Positions 35,676 to 47,798 of a stretch of 64,000 nucleotides of DNA are shown one piece after another. This DNA is from Pyrus communis (Eukaryota > Streptophyta > Magnoliopsida > Rosales > Rosaceae). The stretch's first letter is position 1, and each line of letters starts with the position of its first letter. The notes beneath the pieces are model-generated. The model searched no databases, was not told the origin of the DNA, and was given only the letters and a program-made list of their open reading frames with translations. The stretch covers positions 15,221,616 to 15,285,615 of the forward strand of contig NC_084819.1 of the NCBI RefSeq assembly GCF_963583255.1, written 5' to 3'. Made by a program: the position numbers and the translations under genes.

Positions 35676-36174
35676 TGCTGCTTTAATGTTTTAGGTTGTT
35701 TAAAGGTTCATTTTGTTATAGTTGAATATGCCCTTAGTTTTTTTGGAAACAACTTTTCGATAGATCTTTAGTGTTTTGGATAGAGTTCAATTAGTTGTTT
35801 AAGTTGACCCATTAGTATTTTGGACAGTGATTTGGACAGATCTTGAGTGTTTTTGGAAGAACACCTTGACCTATTAGTTGTAAAAGTTGTGGTCTTTTGA
35901 TACTTTTGTCTGAATTGAAGGGTGTATATTGAACTTTGTTGTGAATTGAAAGTTGTTGACAATTCAACTTTGTTGGTAGTTTAAATGATGAATTTGCATA
36001 TTTAGAATTCAAAGTTTGTTTAGAATTGACTTTGCAGATTTGGAATAGAAAGTTTTGGCCTTTTTTCCTACTTAATTTATTTGTTTTTTCAAAACATTTT
36101 GGCGGGAAAAAAAATGTAAGTTACATGGTTGTGGGAAAAAAATTTTGGACGGGAAATTTTTTTTTGAACCCCTA

Positions 36175-36385
36175 AAAAAAAAAATCCACATCGACCCACG
36201 TGGCGCCTAGTCATTGTCCACATGGGCGCCAAGTCACAGTTAATGAGAGACTTAACAGTTTGACTAACGGATGTATGAGATTGTCCCAAAATTTACACTT
36301 TAGGTATGACTCTGGAACGAAAAAAACTTGATGTACTAAATGTTGAAAACTACAAAACTTCAGGGTAGCAAACAGAGTTTAACCA
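36175..36385. repeat. Right terminal inverted repeat of the MULE
   Basis: Inverted partner of 31731-31937. It begins 'aatccacatcgacccacgtgg' on the plus strand and ends 'gggtagcaaacagagtttaacca'. Confidence 0.88.
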
Positions 36386-36394
36386 TTTTTTTTA

Positions 36395-37714
36395 TTTTAC
36401 CAAACACATTTTATGTTCCAAATTTGTTAATAAGCTTCTTTTTTTAGAAGCACCACCCCTTAACTAAAAACACCTCTTATATTAGAGGTTCTAAATTCGA
36501 TACCTCCTCCTTGCTATTATTTGTATTAAATTTTTTTGAATTTTTATAAAAAAAATAGTTCCACCTCTTCAAGCTAGTTCCTGCAATTGAAAATCGTTCA
36601 ATGTAGTCTTTGAAATGGATGTCTGAAATTAACGTGGTCCTTCCTTCACAATTCTATCAAAGATTCTATTATGTGTTGATGTGGCACGTAATCAGGTTTC
36701 ATAAGTCTAATTAAATATTACCATGTGAAATAAAAATATTTAAATAAAAAAATGTATAAATTTGGCAACGCACGAACCACACTGATAAGACAAACATGGT
36801 TTAGCATAAAATCTCGAACAAAGGATGTGAGGGTTAAATCATTCATGCGGATGTCGCCTGAACACTAATCAGTCTAGAGAAATGTTGAACAAAGAAACAA
36901 TGTTCTGAGAACTATAAGCCAAAAATGATGTACTTTGTCTTAAGTTACTCGGGTAAGTCTTAATAGTCTGAGTTTTAGAGCTGTAAATTGGCTCGAAACA
37001 GATCGAACTTGTACCGGTTTCTACTGGTGTTTGGCTCGTTGAAGCTCGGCTCATGAAAGAACCAAGCCAAGCCTGATTCAGCTCGATTAAAAAATAAGTC
37101 AAGTTTGAGCATTAGTATGTTTGCCTTGTAAAACTCGTGAACAACTCAAAAATTTTCATGAGACAGGTCGAGGTAAGCTTGAGCTCGGCTTGGTCATTCA
37201 AGCTCGACAACTATTGAGAAGTACGCATCCAGAGTCCCAAGTCTAACTAGCTCAATTAACAAAACAAAGAATATCCATTTAATATTACAGTTTGATTACA
37301 GCCTAGTGGTATTCCTCTTCACTTGAAGCGAGAAATCTTAGGTTCAAATTTATAGAATGTGAGTTCGCAACTAATTTATTCCACCTGCTTAATGTAAATA
37401 TATTGTTGTATTAAGAAAACCTAGAAATGATACTTTGATGGGGGTTCTTTCTCATGGAACCAAGTACAAATAGGACTTCATGGTTGTCGCTCAAAGAAGC
37501 CTAAACCATACAACAAGATAAGTAATGCCGCACTACGGAAGTTACAAGTTTTCAAGAAATCACGCGTCACCTAACAAGATTAAAAATCAGCAACCGCTTG
37601 CATACTATAAGCTTTGTTACTCATTTTATACTAACAAATAAAAGGAAAAATGTGAAGCAGCCAGGAACTTTTGCAACGTTCCCGCAAAACAGTTATACGA
37701 CACCGTGCGAACGA
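36395..37714. other. Intergenic region downstream of the kinase gene
   Basis: It begins with the probable right end of the MITE interrupted by the MULE (to about 36415). A box-B-like 'gaggttctaaattcgatacctcc' is near 36485. A SINE-like copy lies at about 37285-37411. 37420-37714 includes the probable 3' UTR of the minus-strand kinase. No gene seen. Confidence 0.55.
37285..37411 (+). mobile_element. tRNA-derived SINE-like repeat, copy 2
   Basis: It holds 'cctagtggtattcctcttcacttgaag' followed by 'cttaggttcaaatt', the best box A/box B pair of the three copies, and an AT-rich 3' tail ('ttaatgtaaatatattg'). The second half is more diverged than in copies 1 and 3. Confidence 0.6.
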
Positions 37715-40677
37715 TCATCTGGGAAGTATTTGTGTTTCAGAATCATCAAAGATCAACGAGCTGGTGGAAGTTACATCCGGGTTTGCTGTTGATTTCTTGC
37801 GTTTCTCTGAATGAGATGATGACGATGTCTCCTCCAACGAACTGGTACCGCCAAATTTTCCAGATGCATGCATCCTCGGCCTTGGTTTTGTTAGTGCCTT
37901 CTCATGTTTCAATCGGAAGAGGACGTTTATTAACGATTAAAATGTGTAACATCATCATTCAGCACCTGGGAAATCATAAGTACCTTCTCGTTTAGGTGGA
38001 CCTCTTTGGAAAGCATTTCCACAACTTGCTTCATTGTTGGTCTCTGTTGTGCAGTGGCTTGAGTACAAAACAGTGCAACCTTGATGAAGCGCATAACCTC
38101 GGCCTCTGGATATGCAGTCAATTCTGGATCAACAAGTTCCAGGAGCCTTTCTTCTTCTCTTAGTTTCCATACCTGAAAAAGCATTTATACGATTGTCAAG
38201 GGACTCGGAATATACCTCTTGTAAGTATGTTTTAAGTTAAGATGAATGCACGCAAAACATCCTGTTAACGACCATTGCATCAAAACATGAAAAGGGTTTC
38301 TATGATTCATTGCCTAAGAATTTTGTACTTTGGCTGAGCACAATGTAAAAATTTATACATAACAGAAGCATACCCATTCGACGAGAACCAGCAGTTGCTC
38401 CCCGAAGGCTGCCTTACTACTACTTCTGCCACTAATTATCTCAAGCAAGAGCACCCCAAAGCTGTACACATCTGCTTTCTTCGTAAGTTGTCCCAAAAGC
38501 GCATATTCTGGGGCGAGATATCCCCTGCAGAAGCAGAACATTATTGTTGTTAGTGCACAAAACATTAGTAGGAACATTTATATTATATCAGTTGGTAATG
38601 GCTATTGGTTCCTACTCTCCTACGCAGTACGCACTACAAGATTATTGACTAAATTTCTGGCAGATTAAGAGCAACTATGTACTTCGTAAACTCTGATACT
38701 GAATTGAACTTGAAGTTACTACTCAATCATATTGGTCATTCATTTTAAAGTGGAAACCTCCAACACACCACATTCAAAAACTAAATTCTGAACTACATAG
38801 CTGGGTTGCAGTTGAATTAAATGTTATAAGAAATTCTTACTCCGTTCCAGCTACTCTAGTACTAAGATGAGTGACATTATCAGGAAAAAGTTTTGCCAGC
38901 CCAAAATCTCCAATTTTAGGACGAAAATTTGCATCAAGAAGTATATTGCTAGCCTTGATATCTCTGTGGACAATTTGCTGTTCAGCTTCCTCGTGAAGGA
39001 ATGCAAGACCGGTAGCTGTACCAAGGCAAATCGAAACTCTCGTTGGCCAATCTAGAAAAACATATTTACTTCTCGAACCTGGAAAGATAGTTGTTGCATA
39101 TTAGCATATACAGAATGTTTGACAGATTAGAATAAAAGGGAAAAACGATGAGATAAACAGCTCAACTAAGCGAATTAAATCATGTCAATTCCCCCGCGGG
39201 TGGGTGAAAAATTAACTTTAGAAAATGAAATCTGAGATAAAACATAGAACTTAAACATTCCAATAATTACCAAGCAAAGATTTAGAAAGACTGTTGTTCT
39301 CCAGATATTCATATACCAATATCCGATGATTGTCCTCCACACAGCAACCAAGGAGCTCAACAAGGTTCGGATGTCGTATACGCGATATCACATTAATCTC
39401 TGTCAAAAATTCATTTGCTCCTTGTCTAGATTCTGCAGAAAGACATTTGATCGCAACTTGGGCATCGTCTCTTAGAACTCCCTGATGTGATAAATGATAT
39501 TAAAGTATCAGAAATAAAGAAACCGTACAGTAGTCAATCTTGAACCTTTAGACCTAGGATTAAAAATCTTTCATTTTTAAGTGCTTCAATGCTGGCCATC
39601 ATGAAGAAATTTAGACCTACTACACAAATAAAAGCTTCATTGACCTCACCCTATAGACAACTCCATAACCTCCTCCACCTATCCTGCTCGATGGATGAAA
39701 GTTCCTAGTAGCTGATCTCAGAGAATTATACGAGAAAAGCCTTACGTTGTTGTTGATAATCCCTAATTTCCATACATACAGACATAAAAACCCTTGTGAG
39801 ATCAATTTATCCAGTTCAGAAATAATATAAGAAAACTTCTAATAGCATGTATGTATCCGACAGCATAATCTAAGCCTAACACAGTAATCTGCATACACAT
39901 TTTTCGGTCTTTCTTTTCTGCTTCATATATGTGATTTCTAAATTCATTAGTTGAACAGATGGTCAAAGAGGTGGAAGTAGAAATAAATAAATAAATAATT
40001 AACAGGGTCTTGCAGAAATTAAGGACATAAGACATACGAATCTGCATAATTTTACTCTTCTAGCTTGCTATGAAAATTCAATTTATCAGGGAAAGAAAAT
40101 AGAACTTGGACACAACCATTCACCATGGTGGTGATATACAAACACGACACTACCATTCGTCATGGTGATGAAATACAGACACAACACGACCAATTAATTT
40201 ACGCTACAGCAACAATAGGAATCATTGTATTCGGGGAGCTTGCGTTCTGCTAGATTTGAGAACTCTCATTTCTTACATGCAACACAATAGATGTTTCACA
40301 AGCTCAGAACTTGAGCTACATTGCGGCCGTTGCCCACAAAAATTTTAACCCTTGTACATCCACTGAAAAGGTACAAAGGTGCAAACTAAAGCTCTAACAG
40401 AACCCTTTTGCATCCACTTGAAAAAAACCTAGACTTTGGTTCTGAAATTCAATAGAGACCCAAAAATCTGCAATCAAAACAATAATTATGCTACAAGCAA
40501 CTCACAGAAGGGAAACACACAAAAATGGAAAGTATTTACTATTTTACTGCTTTTACCATATAAAGAGTTCATTTGCTAATTAATTACTAACAAATCCTTA
40601 CCTTGCTCCTGGAAGGAAGACGAGGAAGCTCTCTCTTCTTTACGCCATTTCAGCACAGAGAAGCAACCACAAACCAT
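37715..40677 (-). CDS. Receptor-like cytoplasmic kinase, At3g09010/CRPK1-like
   Basis: 386 aa from seven exons that close in frame: 40677-40602, 39762-39650, 39481-39271, 39078-38841, 38524-38374, 38172-37984, 37897-37715. There is no signal peptide, ectodomain or transmembrane segment. The N-terminus MVCGCF has Cys 3 and 5, which could be palmitoylated. The kinase follows from about residue 40: [17 protein letters not shown], a conserved Glu in NEFLTEINV, catalytic loop HRDIKASN (an RD kinase), [18 protein letters not shown] Ser/Lys-rich tail ends the protein. The sequence is closest to what I remember of At3g09010 and of the CRPK1 (At1g16670) group, whose ectodomain was lost. CRPK1 acts in cold signalling through 14-3-3 proteins; that function is not shown here. 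I start at 40677 rather than the longer upstream frame because the MVCGCF start matches the family. Confidence 0.9.
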
Positions 40678-41484
40678 TGCAGCACACAATTTAGTTGCCC
40701 TAAAACCCTCACACCATATCTCCTTAAACCCTAATCTGAAAATCACAGAATCAAGCTCCAAAATCCAGCACAACCCACTAAAAGCAAAAGCACAAAGAAC
40801 CAAAATTAAAGTCGAGAACTTTTTGTTCTACAAAATGAAAATTGAAAAAGCAAAAGCTGGGAACTTTGAAATAAAGCAGATCACTGCGGAATCTGGAACC
40901 CTAACCTGAATTGGGAACCTCTGGAATTCTTCTTCTGCAACAGGAAAAAGCCAGAAAAGTGCTTTTGCTTTTCTGGGCCTGTTGGGTTTTTAAGCAAAAA
41001 CAAAAACCCAAATGGCATAGTAACAGGGAAGGCAGATGAAAGGTGGGCAATTAATAGTGGAGGATTAAATTGAAAACCCATGTTACCTATGAACAAGGGT
41101 ATAAGAAATAACAAGAAGTGGGAAACCTGATAAATTTGAAGGGGTCAAAAGTCTGCTATTTACAGAAACGAGTGAACGGCTTCTGATGGTGACATTGTTT
41201 TTCTTTGGTTAAATTTCTTACCCGAGTTGCAAGAGAAGGGAAAGATTAATCAAAATTAAAGTTGGGGTTTTGGCGGAGAGGGACATAGTGGGAGTGATCA
41301 CATTGGTAAGTCAAAGTTGAAGATTTGGGCGTTTATCCTCCGTAATACTTTAGGCCTTTTCTGGTGCTGGTAGGTAATCGGTCACACACGAATTGCTGTA
41401 GTTTCAAACTCACCCACCAAGTTTTTGATTCTTTTTTTTTTATACGCGGCAACCATTTTCTTCCCTTGACCCCGACAATAGGTT

Positions 41485-41642
41485 TTTGGGAAAAATAATG
41501 AAAGTGGTTTAAAAACTTTGAGTTTTAACGATAAATACAAAATAAAAGGTAAAATAAATAGTACCAGAATTGATTTTTTTAGTATAAAAAAGTGGATTTT
41601 CGTTAAAATAAACAATACCGGAAGTTTTTCGTTAAAATCCCC
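41485..41642 (-). mobile_element. Apple-type MITE, copy A
   Basis: Its complement reads 'ttttaacgaaaaacttccgg', 'gtttattttaacgaaaatcc', 'actaaaaaatcaattctggtactatt' and 'cgttaaaactcaaagttttt'. It is the same element as 44126-44280 in opposite orientation. I recognise the consensus as a high-copy MITE of Malus and Pyrus upstream regions (recalled, not searched). Confidence 0.7.
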
Positions 41643-43408
41643 TAATTTTTTTAGTGTATCCAAAGACCATCACATAATATTAATTTTCAACGCATGACAA
41701 ATGTTTCGAGTACACATAATTTCTCATATCCCACATCAATAAGCTACCTAAAATTAGTATAGACCAGATAGGAAAGTTGGCAAAACTGAAGTTAAAAAAA
41801 ATATAAAAATAAAAATAAAGAGGGTCATCTTGGAGTTGATTGAGAATCGAACTTAAGTTAACATGTGGACGTTATCAACCCACCTAGTTATTCTTAATCT
41901 GTTTATGTTAAAAGGATGCACACAAAATTAACATTCTTTAATTTATATTAGAGGTAGACATGCAAAATTGACATTCTCTAATATAAATAAGATCTCGTAT
42001 TATGAGTTTTCTTTTCTTTGCTGGACTATGATTGAACACACAACACATCCATCTTTCTTTGATTTGTAAAAGTTTAGGAGGAGATTGGTTTCTCTCACTG
42101 CTAATGTCAGGACACACCCACAATCTCGAGCATGAATAATTTACGTTTGGTACCTAACTACCGGTTGTCACCGGTAAGGATTTGTATAGGAATTTACAAA
42201 TAGCAAACCAACAAGGACTGCTGACAGTGGAACTCGAACTTTGAGAGAATGACACACAAAACAAGAACCTTATCAATCATTTGTTACTATTGAACAAATT
42301 TCTCCTTTAGTTTTCTTCTTATTCTTTGCCTTAACGCCCATTCGGGACAAGTTGGAAGAGGAATTCCCAATTCGTACACGGACCAGACCATTGAGCCAAC
42401 CCTTGTTGGCAACACATCAATCTTTCTTTCAAAGGTTTCCTTGTTAGAGTTGAATTAGACGAACCAACCACAGTCCACACCCTTCATTTCCCCTATGCAT
42501 CATACTTTGACAAAACCCAAAGGTTTTTTTTTTTTTTTTCTTCTTCTTCTTTCTTTCTTTCTTTCTGTCAGATAATAAATTTTTAACTCGGTTAACAACA
42601 TAAAGTGCTATAATAACAACCATCAAAATTCGATTTAACCGTTGCACAAGCTGTAGAGCAGGTTACTACGATCAGGATTTTGCTTCTTTTCTTTTCAATG
42701 TACACCAACTTTAAAGTCGGTTATGATTAATGAATAACACAACGTATACATCTTTAATTTAAAGATTAATTACCTAACCAGTCCTTGGAAATGGATTAGT
42801 TGAACTAACACCTTTCCCGCATCTGTTATATAAGAAGGCCCACATCTCATAGTCTTTAACGATGGAGATTAACTGCTTAAAAACCATAACTTTTTAATGT
42901 GTAATCCTATGAAAGTAATAATGTTTTTGAGTCCCCATATTACTGTTCTAGATACATGATGCACATAGAGAGAAATAAACACAAGAGAATATACAACTGA
43001 TTACATTGTAGAATCTTTTATGCACGTGTGAGCAATTCTTTTTTATTAATTCAAGCATTTTTTTAAGGAGATTTTTTCAAAGTAAGACTCTCAATAAATT
43101 ATTAACAGTTTAACGTCAATTTTTATACCAATATTATAAAAAATTATGCTAAAAAATAAGTGACATAAAACGTACAGAAAATCTCACGTCTAAAAAAGTT
43201 TTCTTAGCATTTCTCCTTTTCAAAATATCTGTAAATAGGTTGGGTATTCTTGCCAGACTAGTGGAGTCTGCACTTCTGAAGCAAAACGAAAAGATTGAAG
43301 TTTGAACGTTTTCTTCCTTTTTGCTAATTTTTAGTTTATTACTGAGTGGGTTCGGTGCGGAAGCAGTAGGGGAAGAACACGGGAAAATGTTGAATATAAT
43401 ATATATGC

Positions 43409-43768
43409 AAAGGGATCCGGATTAGGTGTGGACCTCACTTCACGTCGAACTTTAACAATCCGAACCGTCTATTTTATAGGTCTCGATTGATAGATCATCC
43501 TTGCAAAAGTTCAATTGAATCCGAAACCATTTGTCTATTTAATTATCAAGATAAAATTTCATTATTTCTTATATATCAAAGTATTCGTTAATTTCTTTGA
43601 ACTCAATTAAATATCTTAAACATTTCCGATTTAGCTAATATCTTTCAAGGATGATCTATGAAGTGCAACTTAAAAAATAGATGGTTCGGATCGTTAAAGT
43701 TCAATGTGGTGTAGACCCTACAACTAATCTCATTTTTATAAAATAAAATAAAAAATGGAATCCCTTTC
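43409..43768. mobile_element. Fold-back MITE of about 360 bp
   Basis: The left arm ('aaagggatcc', 'tgtggacctcacttcacgtc', 'gaactttaacaatccgaacc', 'tagatcatccttgcaaaag') has an inverted counterpart in 43640-43768 ('aaggatgatctatgaagtgc', 'ggttcggatcgttaaagttc', 'tgtagaccctacaac', 'ggaatcccttt'). The arms are about 110-130 bp and the edges approximate. Confidence 0.75.
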
Positions 43769-43872
43769 CTTAAAGGTTCCTATATAAGAAAAGGATTCTT
43801 GCCGGATCTTTTTCCTGAAAATCCTGTGATCGTGACCGTTCATCATATATCATGTGGTCAGATTCCCTCTAT

Positions 43873-44075
43873 ACATATGTGTTGACAATTGACAGGGACA
43901 TGTATTCATTCACGCAGAGCATATGAGCACTTGTTCGATTGTCAAACGTTTGTAATTTTGTCTCCCTCCGCAATATATATGTTGACAATTGACAGGGACA
44001 TATTCATTCATGTGGAGCATACTTGAACAATTGTTCGATTGTCAAACGTTTGTAATTTGGACTCTCTTCGCAATC
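43873..44075. repeat. Tandem duplication, two units of about 100 bp
   Basis: 'gttgacaattgacagggac' starts at 43881 and again at 43981. Both units then share 'attcattca', 'gagcata' and 'ttgttcgattgtcaaacg', and end in a 'ctc..cgcaat' motif. Confidence 0.85.
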
Positions 44076-44125
44076 CGAATTGACTTGTTGTCTCTAGTTT
44101 TCAATTGCTTGGCCTTTTTCAAATA

Positions 44126-44280
44126 GAAGTTTTAACAAAAAACTTACGTACTGTTTATTTTAACGAAAAATTATATTTTTACACTAAAAAGTTAATCTTG
44201 ATACTATTCACTTTATCCTTTATTTTGTCTTTATCATTAAAACTCAAAGTTTTTAAACATTTTTCATTAGTTTTCATTTT
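44126..44280 (+). mobile_element. Apple-type MITE, copy B
   Basis: 'gttttaacaaaaaacttacg', 'tgtttattttaacgaaaaat', 'acactaaaaagttaatcttg' and 'cattaaaactcaaagttttt'. It is homologous to copy A, and the pair could form a 150-bp inverted repeat separated by about 2.5 kb. Confidence 0.7.
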
Positions 44281-44881
44281 TCAAATTGCTTTAAACACCC
44301 GTTTCCTTCATTTGGTTGTCTATTGTCAAGATGCACAATTACGCAAGAACTGATTTCCACACTCCCATTTTCTCTTTTGCACTCCACCCTTTTTCGTTGT
44401 GTTTGAATTGAATAAATCAAAAGATAATGAACGGGCAAAGAAAAGGGGATAAGTGCAAAAGTAAACGGGAGCGTGTAAGCAACTCCCATGGAATGTCATG
44501 TCTAATATGATAGCAATATGAAGAATGAAACCTTAATAAATTTCAATTTTCAAGTTTCATAGTATGAACAGTAAATTGTAAATGCTGAAGGAGGTCTTCA
44601 ACTTCCAAATCATCGAAATCTAGTACAAACAATCATGGCTACGGATAATATGGTTCATCAAAAGCACCTGATACTTGTTCTGGCATAGCGAGGACTGATA
44701 CTCAGAATCGACACGACTCACAAACTTTCTCTAACATTTACAGATCAGCTTCGTTCAGGTATGCGCTGTAGCATAAATATCGCGCTGAGTATGCCAATCC
44801 CCCGTGTAAAATAATACTGCTGGGAGAATGATGAGGTTGGCTGCAAATAATTCGGGGTCGATGGTCCCATGGGGCGGTCAG

Positions 44882-47625
44882 CTACCTTGGTGTCTTGCAG
44901 GAGGAGTTTCCTCTCTCACTTCCAAGATCAATATCTTCAATTTCACACCCCTCTAAACTAAGAGGAATGTTGTTGACACTTGGTTCGGAGCTAGCATTGC
45001 TGCATGTGGCAAGAGGAGAGTCCATCGCACCAGTTGTATTGCTTTTTGTTGGTTTAATTCTGACACTATACCCAGAGGAAGCTGGAACATTCGTCAGAAC
45101 TGGCCGTAGATTGCCTGGCATGCTTCGCCTTATATCCTGTATAAAGAAAATTCCAAAATTTAAGTTAAATGCTATTTCTAAAAACGGGTTTTGCTAGTCA
45201 TGTGGATAATTTATGTATCACACCAAGCATAATTTGGAATTGGATAGTATAAAGTGGAATGCAAGATCCAAATGAAGGGAAACAACGTGCACTTGAACAA
45301 GGAAAGTGATGCATACCATGTGCCTCATAGCCATATCAATGGACTTCTTTGAAAGATTTCTTCCAAAGCCTGAGCTTTCAGAGGATGAAGACTTCCCATT
45401 GGAACCGTTATCAGTATTATGATGGTCATAATGCTTAGGTGGTGCCAATTTCCGCGAGTTTACTACCCTCTCAACCATTTGTGTTCCAATAAGTACAGGG
45501 TTCACATCATCATTGTCATGAGAAGATGCTCTGCTTATGACTCGATGAGAGTTCCCATTGGTAGTGGTACTAACATTTGAAGCCCGTGCTCTAGAAGGTG
45601 AACATGATTGCTGTCTTGGTTTTCCATTAGAACCAGCCATAACAGAAGATGATTTAACACTTGGCGCTCCAGGCCTATCCCTAGAGGCTGAAGCCGGCCT
45701 TTGTGGCACTGATGTTCTTAATGTTGGGGGCGCATCATGTGAGAAACCAGGAATCTCAGAGGATTTCAAGGGCCTTGGTTTTACTGTTGGAGAACTTCCA
45801 CGTGATGAAACAGGATTTTTTGAACTTGTGGGACGTAACTTTGATGCTGAAGAAGATCGACCAGGAGGGGCAGATACAGCAGATGCACTTGATGAACTTG
45901 GTCGATGGGTTGGTGTTGCTGATCTTGATGTTGACCTGGAAGCTGGTGCAGAGGGTCTGGTAGTTGGTGCAGAAGGTCTGCCAGTTGGTGTAGAAGAACG
46001 AGCTGTGGACCTAGAAGGAGTTGAAGACCTTACGGGAGGAGCCACAGGCTTTGCGGATGATAAGGTGGCTCGAGAATTTGGGGTGGAGGATCTTGAGGGC
46101 TTGGTTGTTGAAGGTAATGTGGACCGTCCAGTTGGTGTTGCAGATCTACGAGTAGCAGGTGATGAGGGCCTTCTTTTACCGGAACTGGAAGAGTTCAGTC
46201 CAGACGGCAATGTTGGCTGCTTAGATGTTATATTGTTCCTTGAAGCAGATTCTAGCTGGTTGTTTGATAGCTGAAAGTCCCAAGTTATGGGAAACATGAC
46301 AAAATAAATTTGCAAATGACAACTTCATAAGTAAAACGAAATGTCTCCTAAAACAATCAATAGAACACCATTTGCAGTCGTAAGTTTGTAACTTGTAAGT
46401 AAGGAAGACTAAAAACTATGGGAAGATTCAAGTCCAACCTTACTATGACACACATACATCTCATAGAATCTACTATCAATGAGTCAAATGTACAATTGCT
46501 GCACATACATTTCGTAGAATTAATATCAATGAGTACAGATGCTGCGCATACACTTCATAAAATTAACAACAAATGAGTCAAATGTCCGAATGCTACACAT
46601 ACATCTCATAGAATTTAACGCTTATATGTATTTAGAACGTGTTAGCTAAAATCCTTACCCGAGATTTTGGGGCGGATGCACGGTCATTGGTAATCTCACT
46701 CTGATTCGTTGTAGTTTTCTGCACTTCCATATCCAAGGATGAAAAAAGTGGAGTAGCAGGTGGAGTAAGAAGCCTGGACACAGAAAAGATCACCGATAAA
46801 TCCGATACCACAACAAATGACTCAACTTTACTACGACGCCGGAGTCCAGACCAAAGCATAGAGATTAGAGTGAGAACTAGAAGTCTACAAAATTGAACAA
46901 GGATTTCTGTCATATGAAGGCTCAACCAGTTTTTCTTGAAAACAGTCCTTAGAAGCAGAACCGCCCCTGATTTTTCAAACACCTCAGCAAAATGTTTCAG
47001 AAATCAGATCCCAGTTCATTAGTCCTAGGATAATTTAATCCCACCCAATTTAGAAACCCAACAGTTTTCTTCATCAATTCAACAAGCTACCATAACCAGA
47101 GACTTAAACTTTGATTAGTCCTACGGAAATTTAATCCCACCAAAAAATAAGCATAAAATCAAAGACTTAAGCTTTGACAATAATTTACTCACCAATCGTA
47201 ATCAGATTTCTCATTCTCCGAATTTAAAAACTCATCCACCCGGATCTTCGGCTGGGGCGGCGCCACCGTCCCAACAGTCCTGGAAACCGCTGCGCCTCCG
47301 CGGTTGTCAGATTCTGCAGAAACCAAACACAACCCACCATCAAAACCAACCTCAAAACCCAAAAAAACAACAAAGACCGAAACTTGAAACCAAAAACAAG
47401 AAACCCAAATGCCGTCGTACCCGGAGGAGCAGCAGCAGCGCCAATAGGGTCGAGCTCGTCGGCGTTCTTGTTCGGAGGAAGGAGGAGAAAGCCGGCATTT
47501 TTCTCCTTGTCCTTCTCGCGCCTCCGCATCTCAAGAAACAGAGCGAGCTCTTCGTCTCTGTCGTTGACGTTCACCACCTTCCCGAAGCTCCGTTCTCGCG
47601 CCCTCGACTCCACAGTAACTTCCAT
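44882..47625 (-). CDS. Basic proline/serine-rich protein (At3g09000/At5g01280-like, BPP family)
   Basis: 549 aa from five exons closing in frame: 47625-47421, 47313-47193, 46773-46659, 46270-45317, 45136-44882. The first exon has a charged start (RDEELALFLEMRRREKDKEK). Exons 2-3 carry the conserved block NEKSDYDW|LLTPPATPLFSSL. Exon 4 is a long basic region built of S/T-P, R-P-S and R-S-S-T-P units, predicted disordered and rich in proline-directed phosphorylation sites. The C-terminal part contains ERVVNSRKLAPPK and a region around SKKSIDMAMRHM|DIRRSMPG. There is no enzyme domain. I recall this family as plant basic proline-rich proteins reported to bind microtubules; that function is not visible in the sequence. 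It lies beside the At3g09010-like kinase, as the two homologues do in Arabidopsis. Confidence 0.88.
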
Positions 47626-47774
47626 GGTCGTCTCTGCAGCTTAGCAAACACAGAGGCTTCAAAAAGAGAGAGAGAGGAGCGGAGTATTTCTGTAGCTGAA
47701 ATTTCGGGTGCTGAGTTTTTTTTGTAGTATTTTTCTGATTGCTTTGACAAGAAATAGAATTTCTCAGTCAGTCG

Positions 47775-47798
47775 CTCTCTCTCTCTCTCTCTCTCTCT
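47775..47798. repeat. (CT)n microsatellite in the proline-rich gene's 5' region
   Basis: About twelve CT units, 150 bp upstream of the ATG at 47625. On the gene strand this is (GA)n, which plant BPC/GAGA-binding factors can recognise. A regulatory role is only inferred. Confidence 0.9.

Larger units (their letters stand above)
31731..36385 (+). mobile_element. Mutator-like DNA transposon (MULE) with long terminal inverted repeats, decayed
   Basis: 4655 bp. The left arm (31731 to about 31937: 'gactgtttactaccct', 'caacatttagtacatcaag', 'catccgttagtcaaactgtt', 'tgtggacaatgactgg', 'ccacgtgg') recurs inverted at about 36175-36385. A 9-bp direct repeat flanks it (31722-31730, 36386-36394). Inside is a MuDR-family transposase pseudogene on the plus strand. 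Arms of over 200 bp, the 9-bp duplication and a MuDR/SWIM transposase define a Mutator-type autonomous element now dead. It appears to have landed inside an older MITE. Confidence 0.9.
40678..44881. other. Intergenic region with several short repeats
   Basis: Promoter of the kinase gene (right side of 40677), then repeats: an apple-type MITE copy at about 41485-41642 and a SINE-like fragment on the minus strand at about 41830-41905 (complement of 'aggtgggttgataac..aagttcgattctc'). A poly-T/TTC tract lies at about 42525-42567, a fold-back MITE at about 43409-43768, a 100-bp tandem duplication at about 43873-44075, and a second apple-type MITE at about 44126-44280. The remainder, 44281-44881, includes the 3' UTR of the proline-rich protein gene. 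No gene is supported. Confidence 0.6.

Noticed and set aside
37966..37983. An 18-bp GT...AG stretch after exon 6 of the kinase gene as a mini-intron
   Set aside because: Too short for a plant intron. Using the acceptor at 37898 instead gives a normal intron and a tail (LNEK|ALTKP) that matches the family.
45558..46274. Plus-strand open frame of 238 codons, acidic and Val/Gly/Leu-rich
   Set aside because: It is exactly antisense to exon 4 of the proline-rich gene; the repeated Ser/Pro/Arg codons leave the opposite strand open. No start context or domain.
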